Source: Alphaproteobacteria bacterium
GTDB taxonomy: Bacteria; Pseudomonadota; Alphaproteobacteria; Rickettsiales; UBA3002
Direction of reading: 5' to 3'
Length of the DNA stretch: 5,720 nucleotides
Assembly (NCBI GenBank): GCA_021732545.1
Contig: JAKFUW010000022.1
Coordinates: 1-5,720, forward strand
In this document: one piece after another, positions 1 through 5,720 of the stretch
How the letters are laid out: each line of letters opens with the position of its first letter
Position numbering within the stretch: the first letter of the stretch is position 1
Made by a program: the position numbers and the translations under genes
The notes under the pieces: generated by a model
The model's database searches: none
Told to the model about the DNA's origin: nothing
What the model saw: only the letters and a program-made list of their open reading frames with translations

Positions 1-1049
1 ATTGAATTGCTCGGCGGCGAACTGGGCAGCAAAAACCGGTTCACCCGAATGATCACGTCAATATGGGGCAATCATCGAACGATTCGTTTCCCACTGCCAT
101 GCACATTGCGGCGGTCGAAGAAATTCATCATCGCTTGCTTCCCGCATTGCAAAAAATGCACGATGCGTTTGCTGCGAAACAAAAAGAGTTTTCCGCCATC
201 ATCAAGATTGGCCGCACCCACATGCAAGACGCCACGCCGCTGACATTGGGGCAGGAATTTTCAGGCTATGTCACGCAGCTGGCTTACGGGATTGAGCGCG
301 TGAAAAACACCTTGCCGCGTTTATATTATCTGGCACAAGGTGGCACGGCGGTAGGCACGGGGCTCAATGCCAAAGTCGGATTCGATGTCGCATTTGCTAA
401 CGAAGTCGCAAGCCTCACCAAGTTACCGTTCGTTACCGCGCCCAATAAATTTGAAGCGCTTGCCAGCCACGATGCGCTGGTGGAAGCCTCAGGTGCGCTG
501 AATGTGCTGGCCTGCTCGCTGATGAAAATCGCGAACGACATTCGCTTGCTGGCTTCTGGCCCGCGCTGCGGATTTGGGGAATTGAGCTTGCCTGAAAACG
601 AACCAGGATCATCGATTATGCCGGGCAAAGTCAACCCCACCCAATGCGAAGCGATGACCATGGTGTGCACGCAGGTGATGGGCAACCACACCACCATCAC
701 CATCGCAGGATCACAGGGCCATTTTGAACTGAATGTGTTTAAGCCGGTGATGATTTATAATCTGCTGCAATCGATTCGTTTGATAGCCGATAGCTGCATC
801 AGCTTCACCGATCATTGCGCGGTGGGGATTGTGGCGAATGTGGCGCGCATCGAGCAATTGCGCGATGAATCGCTGATGCTGGTGACGGCTCTCAACCCGC
901 ATATCGGCTATGATAACGCCGCCAAAATTGCGAAAAAAGCGCATAAAGAAAACACCACGCTCAAAGAAGCGGCGGTGGAGCTTGGATTGCTCACGCCCGC
1001 GCAATTTGACGAATGGGTGCGCCCAGAAGACATGATTGCGCCGAAGTAG
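1..1049 (+). CDS. fumC: Class II fumarate hydratase, 5'-partial with an apparent frameshift
   Basis: Class II fumarase interconverts fumarate and L-malate in the cytosol as part of the TCA cycle and works as a homotetramer. About 348 residues are visible; the family is about 460-467 long, so roughly 115 N-terminal residues lie left of the window. Visible motifs are the SSND substrate-site segment (72-83), GRTHMQDATP with the catalytic-site His (codon 219-221), and the signature loop GSSIMPGKVNP (606-638), which carries the active-site Ser and the Lys/Asn substrate ligands. The C-terminus (FDEWVRPEDMIAPK) is typical and complete. Oddity: codons from base 1 read IELLGGELGSK, but after the A run at 31-35 the family sequence (PVHPNDHVN) continues in another frame. 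Adding one A gives GSKKPVHPNDHVN. An ATG at 63 opens the long downstream frame but lies inside the conserved core, so it is not a natural start. Family assignment is very secure; whether the gene is really broken is not. Confidence 0.95.
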
Positions 1050-1112
1050 CAGTTAGTGGTTAGCTGTTAGCGGCTAGCTACTTAAATGCTAACGACTAAC
1101 TGCTAACGGCTA
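1049..1112. repeat. Intergenic palindromic repeat between convergent genes (possible bidirectional terminator)
   Basis: Bases 1049-1064 and 1088-1103 are inverted copies matching at 15 of 16 positions, with a 23-base loop. A second register, 1061-1071 with 1102-1112, pairs fully with one G-U wobble. Both arms are built from iterated GTTAG/TTAGC units. The element starts at the last base of the fumC stop codon and supplies the stop codon (1112-1110) of the convergent gene. It could end transcription from both sides, but there is no T tract and the stem is not GC-rich, so the terminator role is only inferred. Confidence 0.6.
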
Positions 1113-1961
1113 ATATCTCTTCCACGGGCTTTTGGTCGGCAGCACAATATCGATATGCGCCTGAACACCCTGATTCCAATCACCATAGCGCGGCTGCACA
1201 TCCATCATCACGAGCGCCTGATTGGCTGCACTCATTTTTTTGAGTTTATCATCGGTGGGGTTGCGGTGATCGCCCTGAAAATACACGCTGGTTTGATAGG
1301 TGCCTAAATCGCGGTGGCTGATGCGCAAATTAAAATGCGGCGCGCGACGCACGAGTATTTTTTGCTTATTGATGATAACATAATATTCATAAGGGCCAGG
1401 ATATACAGTCAGGAAAAAGAACTCCCCCAGATTGTCGGTGGTGGTGCGCCCTGCCCCTGCAAACACCGCATCGGGAGTGGCGAGTGCGGCTTTGGTGGCA
1501 AAGCGATAACGTCCACCCGGGTCGGCGTGCCACATCTCCACTTTGGCATCGCCTGCAGGCACACAATTGGCATCAAACACGCGCGCAAATACATAGACCG
1601 GCTGGCCATTGGCAAACACCGATTTGCCAGGTGGCAGCCCAAGTTTGTTCGAGGACATAATGCTTTTAAAGCCCGGATAATTAGTGGTGCCCAGCGCCGG
1701 AGTGGGCTGGCAGGTGGTGGGCAGATAGCGGTCGATTATTTCGCCTTGCGCATGGGCGGAGGAGAATATGAACAGATAACACAGACAGCGTATAAGCCAT
1801 TGCCACCTACTTCTCCCTCCCCTGTTAGGGGAGGGTGACGCATCGCGTCGGGTGGGGTTTGCCACAGGCGCAGGCCACAGATTTGGCCAACCCCCACCTA
1901 ACCTCCCCCTAGAATGGGGAGGAACTGCACCGCGCCAATGGCGAGCATTTGAAACCCACAT
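1110..1961 (-). CDS. Secreted intradiol ring-cleavage dioxygenase-like protein with an altered iron site
   Basis: The protein resembles the beta-type chain of protocatechuate 3,4-dioxygenase and related intradiol enzymes, which open catechol rings using non-haem Fe(III) held by two Tyr and two His. Numbered from the ATG at 1961 (283 residues): VEMWHADPGGRY at 141-152 gives the first ligand Tyr152, TVYPGPY at 185-191 gives the second, Tyr191, and RRAPHFN at 205-211 aligns with the R-P-x-H-x-H motif. His209 and Arg206 are kept, but the second His is Asn211. TSVYFQGD at 224-231 corresponds to TQxYFxGD, with the conserved Gln changed to Ser225. A hydrophobic stretch ending FSSAHA|Q (cleavage near 71/72) indicates export. 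The start is uncertain. The ATG at 1961 overlaps the upstream receptor's stop (TGATG), but using it translates a palindromic repeat and leaves a 50-residue tail before the signal peptide. A GTG at 1865 is in frame but has no clear ribosome-binding site. An out-of-frame ATG at 1800 would give an ideal signal peptide after loss of one G. Fold confident; ring-cleavage activity doubtful. Confidence 0.8.
   Translation of the reverse strand: MWVSNARHWRGAVPPHSRGRLGGGWPNLWPAPVANPTRRDASPSPNRGGRSRWQWLIRCLCYLFIFSSAHAQGEIIDRYLPTTCQPTPALGTTNYPGFKSIMSSNKLGLPPGKSVFANGQPVYVFARVFDANCVPAGDAKVEMWHADPGGRYRFATKAALATPDAVFAGAGRTTTDNLGEFFFLTVYPGPYEYYVIINKQKILVRRAPHFNLRISHRDLGTYQTSVYFQGDHRNPTDDKLKKMSAANQALVMMDVQPRYGDWNQGVQAHIDIVLPTKSPWKRY
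1740..1800 (-). other. Signal peptide-coding segment without a good in-frame start
   Basis: On the minus strand this segment encodes LIRCLCYLFIFSSAHA followed by QGE: a basic residue, a hydrophobic core and an A-x-A type cleavage site for signal peptidase I. No ATG, GTG or TTG lies in frame between the core and the palindromic repeat upstream. The ATG at 1800-1798 is one base out of frame. If one G of the GG at 1798-1797 were absent, translation would read MLIRCLCYLFIFSSAHA. Confidence 0.6.
1813..1925. repeat. GC-rich palindromic intergenic element, MITE/REP-like
   Basis: Two hairpins bracket the element. At 1815-1835 there is a perfect 9-bp stem (CCCTCCCCT / AGGGGAGGG) with a 3-base loop. 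At 1902-1922 there is a 7-bp stem (CCTCCCC / GGGGAGG) with a 7-base loop. Between them GGTGGGGTT (1851-1859) faces AACCCCCACC (1889-1898), an imperfect inverted pair, and GCCACAG is directly repeated (1861-1867, 1874-1880). The outer arms can also pair across the whole element. There is no room for a transposase. Many alphaproteobacterial genomes carry similar short elements in multiple copies; copy number here cannot be seen. The minus-strand frame of the dioxygenase-like gene passes through it without a stop (SRGRLGGGWP...SPSPNRGGR), the composition typical of spurious translation of such elements. Confidence 0.7.
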
Positions 1962-3247
1962 CACGCAGCCACACGTTCCTGCGTGGTGATTTCATCGTGC
2001 ATGACGGCCAGTTGCTCGGCAATCTGATTCGATAGCTGCAGCAATTCATGCACAAAGCGTGAATTATCAGAACTAACTTGGCTCATTTTGGTAATCGAAT
2101 CGGCCACATCCATCGTGCCGCCTGCGGCTTGCTGAATGTTGCGGCTGATCTCGCCTGTTGCGGCGCTTTGTTCTTCCACGGCGGCTGCAATTGCGGTTGA
2201 GATTTCGCTGATTTGGTTGATGGTGGAACCGATATCTTGAATGGCTTTCACCGCTGAACCAGTGGAAGTTTGAATGGTGTTAATCTGGTTAGAAATTTCC
2301 TCAGTGGCTTTTGCGGTTTGATCGGCCAGACTTTTCACCTCCGATGCCACGACCGCAAAGCCGCGCCCCGCTTCGCCTGCACGCGCTGCTTCAATGGTAG
2401 CGTTGAGCGCCAGCAAATTGGTTTGGCCTGCAATGTCGGTGATGAGTTTGACCACATCGCCGATTTTATCCGATGCCACATTCAATCCGCTCATAATCGC
2501 GTTGCCATGTTTGGCATGCTGCACGGCTTTATCGGCGATCTTGCTCGATTCAATCACGCGCTCGCTGATTTCGCTGATCGAATAGGTGAGCTCTTCCGAT
2601 GCGGCCGCCACCGTTTCGACGTTGTGGCGCGCATGCTGCGAGGCTTCAACCACGCCTGAGCTCGTACCATTGTTGCTTTCAATGCGGCGGATGAGTTCTT
2701 CGGTGTTGTGTTGCATGGTTTGGCTGAGGCCTTGCAGCTGATGCACTACCGATTTGATAATATCCAAGCGGGTTGAACGCGCCACAGGCAACACTTGCGC
2801 CACTTTTGCGTCATCGGCTTTCACCGTTTTGGTACCCATCATCTGACGCAACGGCGCCTGATTAATTTTATGAAAATAATCGCCATCATCGGATTCATTA
2901 ATCAGCGATTCTTTTTCGCGCACGCTCAGATCAATCACGTCGATCAGATTATTCATCCGGTGCAGCAACACGCCCACTTCATCAAGCCCTGCGCATGGCA
3001 CAATCCGAGTATCGAGATTACCTTTAATCAATTGGCCAATCGCGCCACTGGCCTCGCGTAGCGGCTGGCGAATGTTGCCTACCATCAGCAAGCACACCAC
3101 CATCACCGCAATGTTGGCTCCTGCAAAACCGATCACCACAGCGCTTTCAATCATCGGCACCGCATATTGGATGCCAATCAATGCCGCGCTTATCAGCGCG
3201 CCTAAAATAATGAGTAGCATCAAGGTGGTGATGGGTGGACATTTCAT
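1961..3247 (-). CDS. Methyl-accepting chemotaxis protein with two TM helices and no periplasmic sensor domain
   Basis: An inner-membrane chemoreceptor that would control the CheA kinase through CheW; neither partner is in this window. In 428 residues: TM1 about 8-29; a loop of only a few residues; TM2 about 37-58; a HAMP domain about 59-112 with the usual NIRQPL entry and the GLDEVGVL turn; a linker about 113-165; then the coiled-coil signalling domain to about 420. The hairpin tip is at about 271-304 (DIAGQTNLLALNATIEAA, then RGFAVVASEVKSLA). With no extracytoplasmic ligand domain and no PAS domain, the input is unknown; it may be membrane state, a partner protein or an internal signal. There is no CheR-docking pentapeptide at the C-terminus (TTQERVAA). 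The start is well supported: AGGGAG lies 6 bases upstream of the ATG. Its TGA stop overlaps a downstream ATG (TGATG), pointing to co-transcription with the dioxygenase-like gene. Confidence 0.95.
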   Translation of the reverse strand: MKCPPITTLMLLIILGALISAALIGIQYAVPMIESAVVIGFAGANIAVMVVCLLMVGNIRQPLREASGAIGQLIKGNLDTRIVPCAGLDEVGVLLHRMNNLIDVIDLSVREKESLINESDDGDYFHKINQAPLRQMMGTKTVKADDAKVAQVLPVARSTRLDIIKSVVHQLQGLSQTMQHNTEELIRRIESNNGTSSGVVEASQHARHNVETVAAASEELTYSISEISERVIESSKIADKAVQHAKHGNAIMSGLNVASDKIGDVVKLITDIAGQTNLLALNATIEAARAGEAGRGFAVVASEVKSLADQTAKATEEISNQINTIQTSTGSAVKAIQDIGSTINQISEISTAIAAAVEEQSAATGEISRNIQQAAGGTMDVADSITKMSQVSSDNSRFVHELLQLSNQIAEQLAVMHDEITTQERVAA

Positions 3248-3253
3248 GTGATT

Positions 3254-3259
3254 CTCCCT
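3254..3259 (-). promoter_or_regulatory. Shine-Dalgarno site of the chemoreceptor gene
   Basis: AGGGAG on the minus strand, 6 bases before the ATG at 3247. It fixes the start, which also leaves TM1 immediately after a short cytoplasmic N-terminus, as expected for this family. Confidence 0.75.
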
Positions 3260-3308
3260 AACTATTTTTTAAATGCACACCCATTCATGGATGCGCTTAT
3301 TATTTAAG

Positions 3309-3338
3309 GGTATAGCACTTTTAGACGTCGCTTGGCAA
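3309..3338 (-). promoter_or_regulatory. Candidate sigma70-type promoter for the chemoreceptor gene
   Basis: On the minus strand TTGCCA (3338-3333; 5 of 6 to TTGACA) and TATACC (3314-3309; 4 of 6 to TATAAT) are separated by 18 bases, in the 114-base gap after the upstream gene. The leader would be about 55 bases. It contains an imperfect inverted repeat at 3275-3296 (8 of 10 pairs, 2-base loop) that could be an operator or hairpin. Sequence match only. Confidence 0.4.
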
Positions 3339-3361
3339 ATTAGAAGTCGCGGATAATGCGC

Positions 3362-5275
3362 TTAATGTAGTGTGGCACCGCTGGGCGCTTTCACCTCATG
3401 CTTCAAGCGATCCATCAGCGCGGCATGATGCTCGGGCGAAACAAGCGAGATGGTGGTGCGTGGTATTTCAGTGACAGGTGGCGTTTGCGTTGTGCTTGTA
3501 ACACTTCTAGAATCCAGCCGACCTGTTTCATGATGGGATTGATCGGCTTTTTGTGCTTCGCGCTCTTTTGCCTGGGCCTCAATTTCCTCTAATTTACGAT
3601 TGGATGGCGGATGAATCACCATCTCGCGGACATCGCTGAAACCACCGCTAATCTCGCCCAGATTCATGCCCAACACGCCATCGATCAACCGATAAATCGC
3701 ATCATCCATCGGCTTGCGATCCCACCGCAATGCGGTTTCGGCCTTGGCGATCATATAAGGCGTGTAGCTGATGGAGGCATTGGTCCAATCGTGCAAAAAT
3801 TCACGATGTTTGACGGTGGCGAGCCCCGCACCTTTTAACGTTTGATAGAGATTGGTTCCGGCATTGTAGGTGAACCGACCTAGCGGATTGAGCGCCTTAT
3901 CCATGGTGCCGCGAACATGCTGCGCGGCGTAAGGGTCAAAGCCGTGTTTAAAGTCCGAATGTGGCAATGGTGTTACCCCATTGAGCTTGACCACCTCACC
4001 CTCGCGCATCCGGTAGCCGCCATCGGTCCAGAATCCAGCCGATGCATCGCGGTGGCTGAAGGGTTGGCCATTGGGCATCATCGCCACACCGCCATTTTCA
4101 CGATTCATCGGGTCGAGCACAAAGCCCACCCCTTTATATTTGGTTTGCGGCGTGCGCGTTGCCCAAAAAAATGGCACCGCAGGCGTCATATAAATCACCG
4201 CTTTAATCGCGCTTTTAAGCACGTATCTAAAACTATCCGCAACCGTTTCAGTCACCACCTCCACCGGATGTTCGGGTATGTGAACCGAAGGCAACTCACC
4301 CGTTTTTTGATAGCGCTCGATACCGTCGCCAATCGTATCATAAAAATCACGATACATCAGCGTGTACCAATTATAGCCTGTAAACCGCGCCTGCAAATCG
4401 AGCGCGCCTGCACTGGCATAACTTTGAGTGATATGGCCTTGCGAATCCAAGCGCCAACTGCCTCCATTTAAGCCGCGATCTGAGCTGAATTTAAATCCGG
4501 GATACATGCGGTTAATCGCCTGGCGCTGCCAGCGCATCTGATAGACATAGGGCAATGCCGCCACCCAATCTTCTCCTTGGTTTTTAGCAAAGATGCGCCA
4601 GCTTTTTTTCACCACGGCCTGTGCGAATTTTTTAGCATCAATGCCGTCCTCCGTTTGCCAATCTGCACGGAAAGACGGGTCAGCCATCTGCACCAGCTCA
4701 CGCCCCCACGCATCGCCCGCACTGGCACACGCAAAATCAAACGATACGGCGGTCATCTCATGCCCTAAGCTACGCCCCATCCGGCCATAAGGATTTCCAA
4801 ATTCAGCTTTTTTACGAAACCACACCGCATCTTCCGCATATTTTGCAGCTTTTTCGGCGGGCGAAATCATCCGCACATAACTTTTGATCATCGGTGTAAT
4901 GCTATTATCAATGCCGCGCGCAATGTAACGCAAGGGATATTTAGTAATACCGCCCAAAGCCTCAAACGCCACTTCGGGCGAATAGCCTGGCATCTGGTGG
5001 CGCACCGCATGATTGCCCAGCGTAAAAAAGGTTGCACCCAAAATCCCGCGTGAAAATAAACGGGTCATCGTGCGGCCTAGGGTGTTATTGCTCCATGCCG
5101 CATTTTCGACCGCATTGGGGTCATTCGGGTCGATATAGGCATCGCCGAACAGATATTTGCCATAGGTATCTTCGATTTTATTTTTATCTTTCGTTGCGCT
5201 GCCCGCATTTTCATAGCGGACAAACGCCGAAAAGGGCGTTGGATCTGGCTTTTTATCTGTCTTTTTGTCGCTCAT
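3362..5275 (-). CDS. Large protein of unknown family (637 residues from ATG 5275; 650 if from GTG 5314)
   Basis: I do not recognise this family and assign no function. Starting at the ATG at 5275 (MSDKKTDKKPDPTPF) gives a charged, flexible N-terminus with no signal peptide. Residue positions here count from that ATG. A semi-hydrophobic stretch at about 71-92 (RLFSRGILGATFFTLGNHAV) and another at about 352-374 (VLKSAIKAVIYMTPAVPFFW) could be amphipathic or membrane-touching helices; neither is a clear TM helix. The middle is rich in Trp, Tyr and Arg (for example WVAALPYVYQMRWQRQ, GYNWYTLMYRDFYD), suggesting a folded globular core. The C-terminal 75 residues start with a charged helix (KLEEIEAQAKEREAQKAD) and continue as Ser/Thr/Pro-rich, probably disordered sequence. 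Coding quality is uniform, with no frameshift. Upstream GTG (5314, AGGG 6 bases before) and ATG (5281) starts are also possible. I prefer 5275 because the extra codons cover a small palindrome (5297-5310). It probably forms its own transcription unit, since a promoter-like sequence for the next gene follows its stop. Confidence 0.85.
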   Translation of the reverse strand: MSDKKTDKKPDPTPFSAFVRYENAGSATKDKNKIEDTYGKYLFGDAYIDPNDPNAVENAAWSNNTLGRTMTRLFSRGILGATFFTLGNHAVRHQMPGYSPEVAFEALGGITKYPLRYIARGIDNSITPMIKSYVRMISPAEKAAKYAEDAVWFRKKAEFGNPYGRMGRSLGHEMTAVSFDFACASAGDAWGRELVQMADPSFRADWQTEDGIDAKKFAQAVVKKSWRIFAKNQGEDWVAALPYVYQMRWQRQAINRMYPGFKFSSDRGLNGGSWRLDSQGHITQSYASAGALDLQARFTGYNWYTLMYRDFYDTIGDGIERYQKTGELPSVHIPEHPVEVVTETVADSFRYVLKSAIKAVIYMTPAVPFFWATRTPQTKYKGVGFVLDPMNRENGGVAMMPNGQPFSHRDASAGFWTDGGYRMREGEVVKLNGVTPLPHSDFKHGFDPYAAQHVRGTMDKALNPLGRFTYNAGTNLYQTLKGAGLATVKHREFLHDWTNASISYTPYMIAKAETALRWDRKPMDDAIYRLIDGVLGMNLGEISGGFSDVREMVIHPPSNRKLEEIEAQAKEREAQKADQSHHETGRLDSRSVTSTTQTPPVTEIPRTTISLVSPEHHAALMDRLKHEVKAPSGATLH

Positions 5276-5296
5276 AGCCATCGCATAGACCACAGC

Positions 5297-5310
5297 CTGA
5301 CCCCTGTCAG
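5297..5310. repeat. Small perfect hairpin at the 5' end of the unknown gene
   Basis: CTGAC and GTCAG form a perfect 5-bp stem around a CCCT loop. The minus-strand form (CTGACAGGGGTCAG) resembles the short palindromes found at ends of REP-type elements, and a related TGACATTGACCCC lies at 5370-5382. It falls inside the first codons if the GTG at 5314 is the start, which argues for a later start. It is short and may be chance. Confidence 0.3.
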
Positions 5311-5314
5311 ACAC

Positions 5315-5519
5315 TCTTAGCCCTACTTTACTTATACCATGAGGGGTGATTTGATTATGTGAAGCTTTTGTGACATTGACCCCATAAGCTGCGGGTATTG
5401 AGGGGGAAATCGGGGGATATGGGAAATGGAATGAGCAGGCTGCAGTGAATGGTTGAAACTTGCTACACGCTTTCAGGTAGCCGTTTGGTCACTGCCCACT
5501 CTCCCCAAGCCTTGGGTAG
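5315..5519. other. Non-coding gap upstream of the unknown gene
   Basis: I find no convincing gene on either strand; short plus-strand frames here are broken and unlike any family I know. A weak minus-strand TATAAG (5336-5331) could be a -10 box for the unknown gene, but no good -35 sits at the right distance. CCCAAG-C-CTTGGG at 5504-5516 is a perfect 6-bp inverted repeat just before the phage-like fragment. It has no T tract and no assigned role. Confidence 0.4.
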
Positions 5520-5720
5520 TTTCCAATCAGTGGTAATTCGGTGCGGCGTGCTGATGCCGCCTATCAGATTGCGGTGCGGCTGCGTTATCGCGTGAGCAAC
5601 GGCACCATTATTTGGTTTTTTGAAATGCTACGCGCCGATCAGGTGCTTGATCACGCCTTTAAACAGGCATGCGCGAACGTGGCTAAATTCACTGAACTAC
5701 CCTGCTGTTTGGCACGCCTG
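5520..5720 (+). pseudogene. Fragment resembling the C-terminus of a DUF2303 (YfdQ-like) phage protein, continuing past the window
   Basis: After a TAG at 5517-5519 the frame is open to the window edge. It reads FPISGNSVRRADAAYQIAV, then RLRYRVSNGTIIWFFEMLR, then ADQVLDHAFKQACANVAKF and TELP. From memory, DUF2303 proteins of phages and prophages end with this pattern: an R-L-R-Y-R-V/I strand, a W-Y/F-E-L segment, a V-L/F-x-x-A-F helix and a GLPLLFGTP-like tail. The molecular function of the family is not established. The roughly 190 N-terminal residues expected are missing: the preceding bases hold a stop and no matching sequence in any plus frame. Near the edge the tail LLFGTP is encoded in another frame from 5702; adding one C to the CCC at 5700-5702 joins it to TELP. 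A GTG at 5541 is the only nearby start and lies inside the conserved region. It is best read as a decayed prophage gene, with sequencing error possible. Family identity is moderately sure. Confidence 0.5.

Noticed and set aside
28..36. Programmed -1 frameshift in fumC
   Set aside because: The heptamer C AAA AAC is imperfect, no stimulatory structure is evident, and fumarases are not known to use frameshifting. A base deletion is simpler.
326..1004. Minus-strand open frames opposite fumC
   Set aside because: They overlap a highly conserved fumarase frame, and their translations show no family features.
1314..1838. Plus-strand open frame of 174 codons opposite the dioxygenase-like gene
   Set aside because: It is antisense to a gene with clear family motifs, its translation has no recognisable pattern, and it ends inside the palindromic element.
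1845..1865. Twin-arginine (Tat) signal reading of the Arg-Arg in the dioxygenase-like N-terminus
   Set aside because: The RR is followed by D-A-S rather than x-F-L-K, and it is encoded by the palindromic element, far from the hydrophobic core.
3917..4471. Plus-strand open frame of 184 codons within the unknown gene
   Set aside because: It is His/Arg-rich, as expected from the antisense of the coding strand, and lies wholly inside the long intact minus-strand gene.
5461..5545. tRNA or attachment site next to the phage-like fragment
   Set aside because: No cloverleaf, T-loop consensus or direct repeat pair could be found by eye.
1..5720. CRISPR array or intact insertion sequence
   Set aside because: There is no regularly spaced direct repeat, no transposase-like frame, and no terminal inverted repeats around a gene.

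Overview
The window looks like a stretch of an alphaproteobacterial chromosome. This is inferred from the fumarase type, the style of the chemoreceptor signalling tip (SEVKSLA.QTAKATEEI) and a GC-rich palindromic intergenic repeat of a kind common in that class. No marker gene fixes the genus.

Layout, left to right. (1) The C-terminal three quarters of a class II fumarase (fumC, +) runs in from the left edge and ends at 1049. It carries an apparent one-base deletion in an A run at 31-35. (2) A palindromic repeat (1049-1112) separates it from a convergent gene. (3) On the minus strand lies a secreted intradiol-dioxygenase-like protein (1110 to about 1961) in which one of the four iron ligands is replaced by Asn. 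(4) A second, GC-rich palindromic element (about 1813-1925) sits between that gene's signal peptide and the next gene. (5) A two-TM methyl-accepting chemotaxis protein (1961-3247, minus) has its stop overlapping a possible start of the dioxygenase-like gene (TGATG), so the two probably share a transcript. A candidate promoter lies just upstream. (6) A large protein of unknown family (3362 to about 5275, minus) follows. (7) At the right edge (5520-5720, +) is a truncated and apparently frameshifted piece resembling the C-terminal end of the phage protein family DUF2303 (YfdQ-like), probably a decayed prophage gene.

Functionally this is a housekeeping TCA-cycle gene next to an accessory minus-strand block. 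The receptor would signal to CheA/CheW encoded elsewhere, and its partner is a predicted exported, possibly non-catalytic, metal-binding protein. I see no CRISPR array, tRNA, rRNA or intact transposase. Three places (31-35, 1797-1798, 5700-5702) can each be repaired by a one-base change that restores a family-typical protein. Indel errors in the assembly are therefore a serious alternative to real gene decay. I found no convincing new multi-gene system. The best leads are the altered dioxygenase-like protein and the unrecognised 637-650 residue protein.
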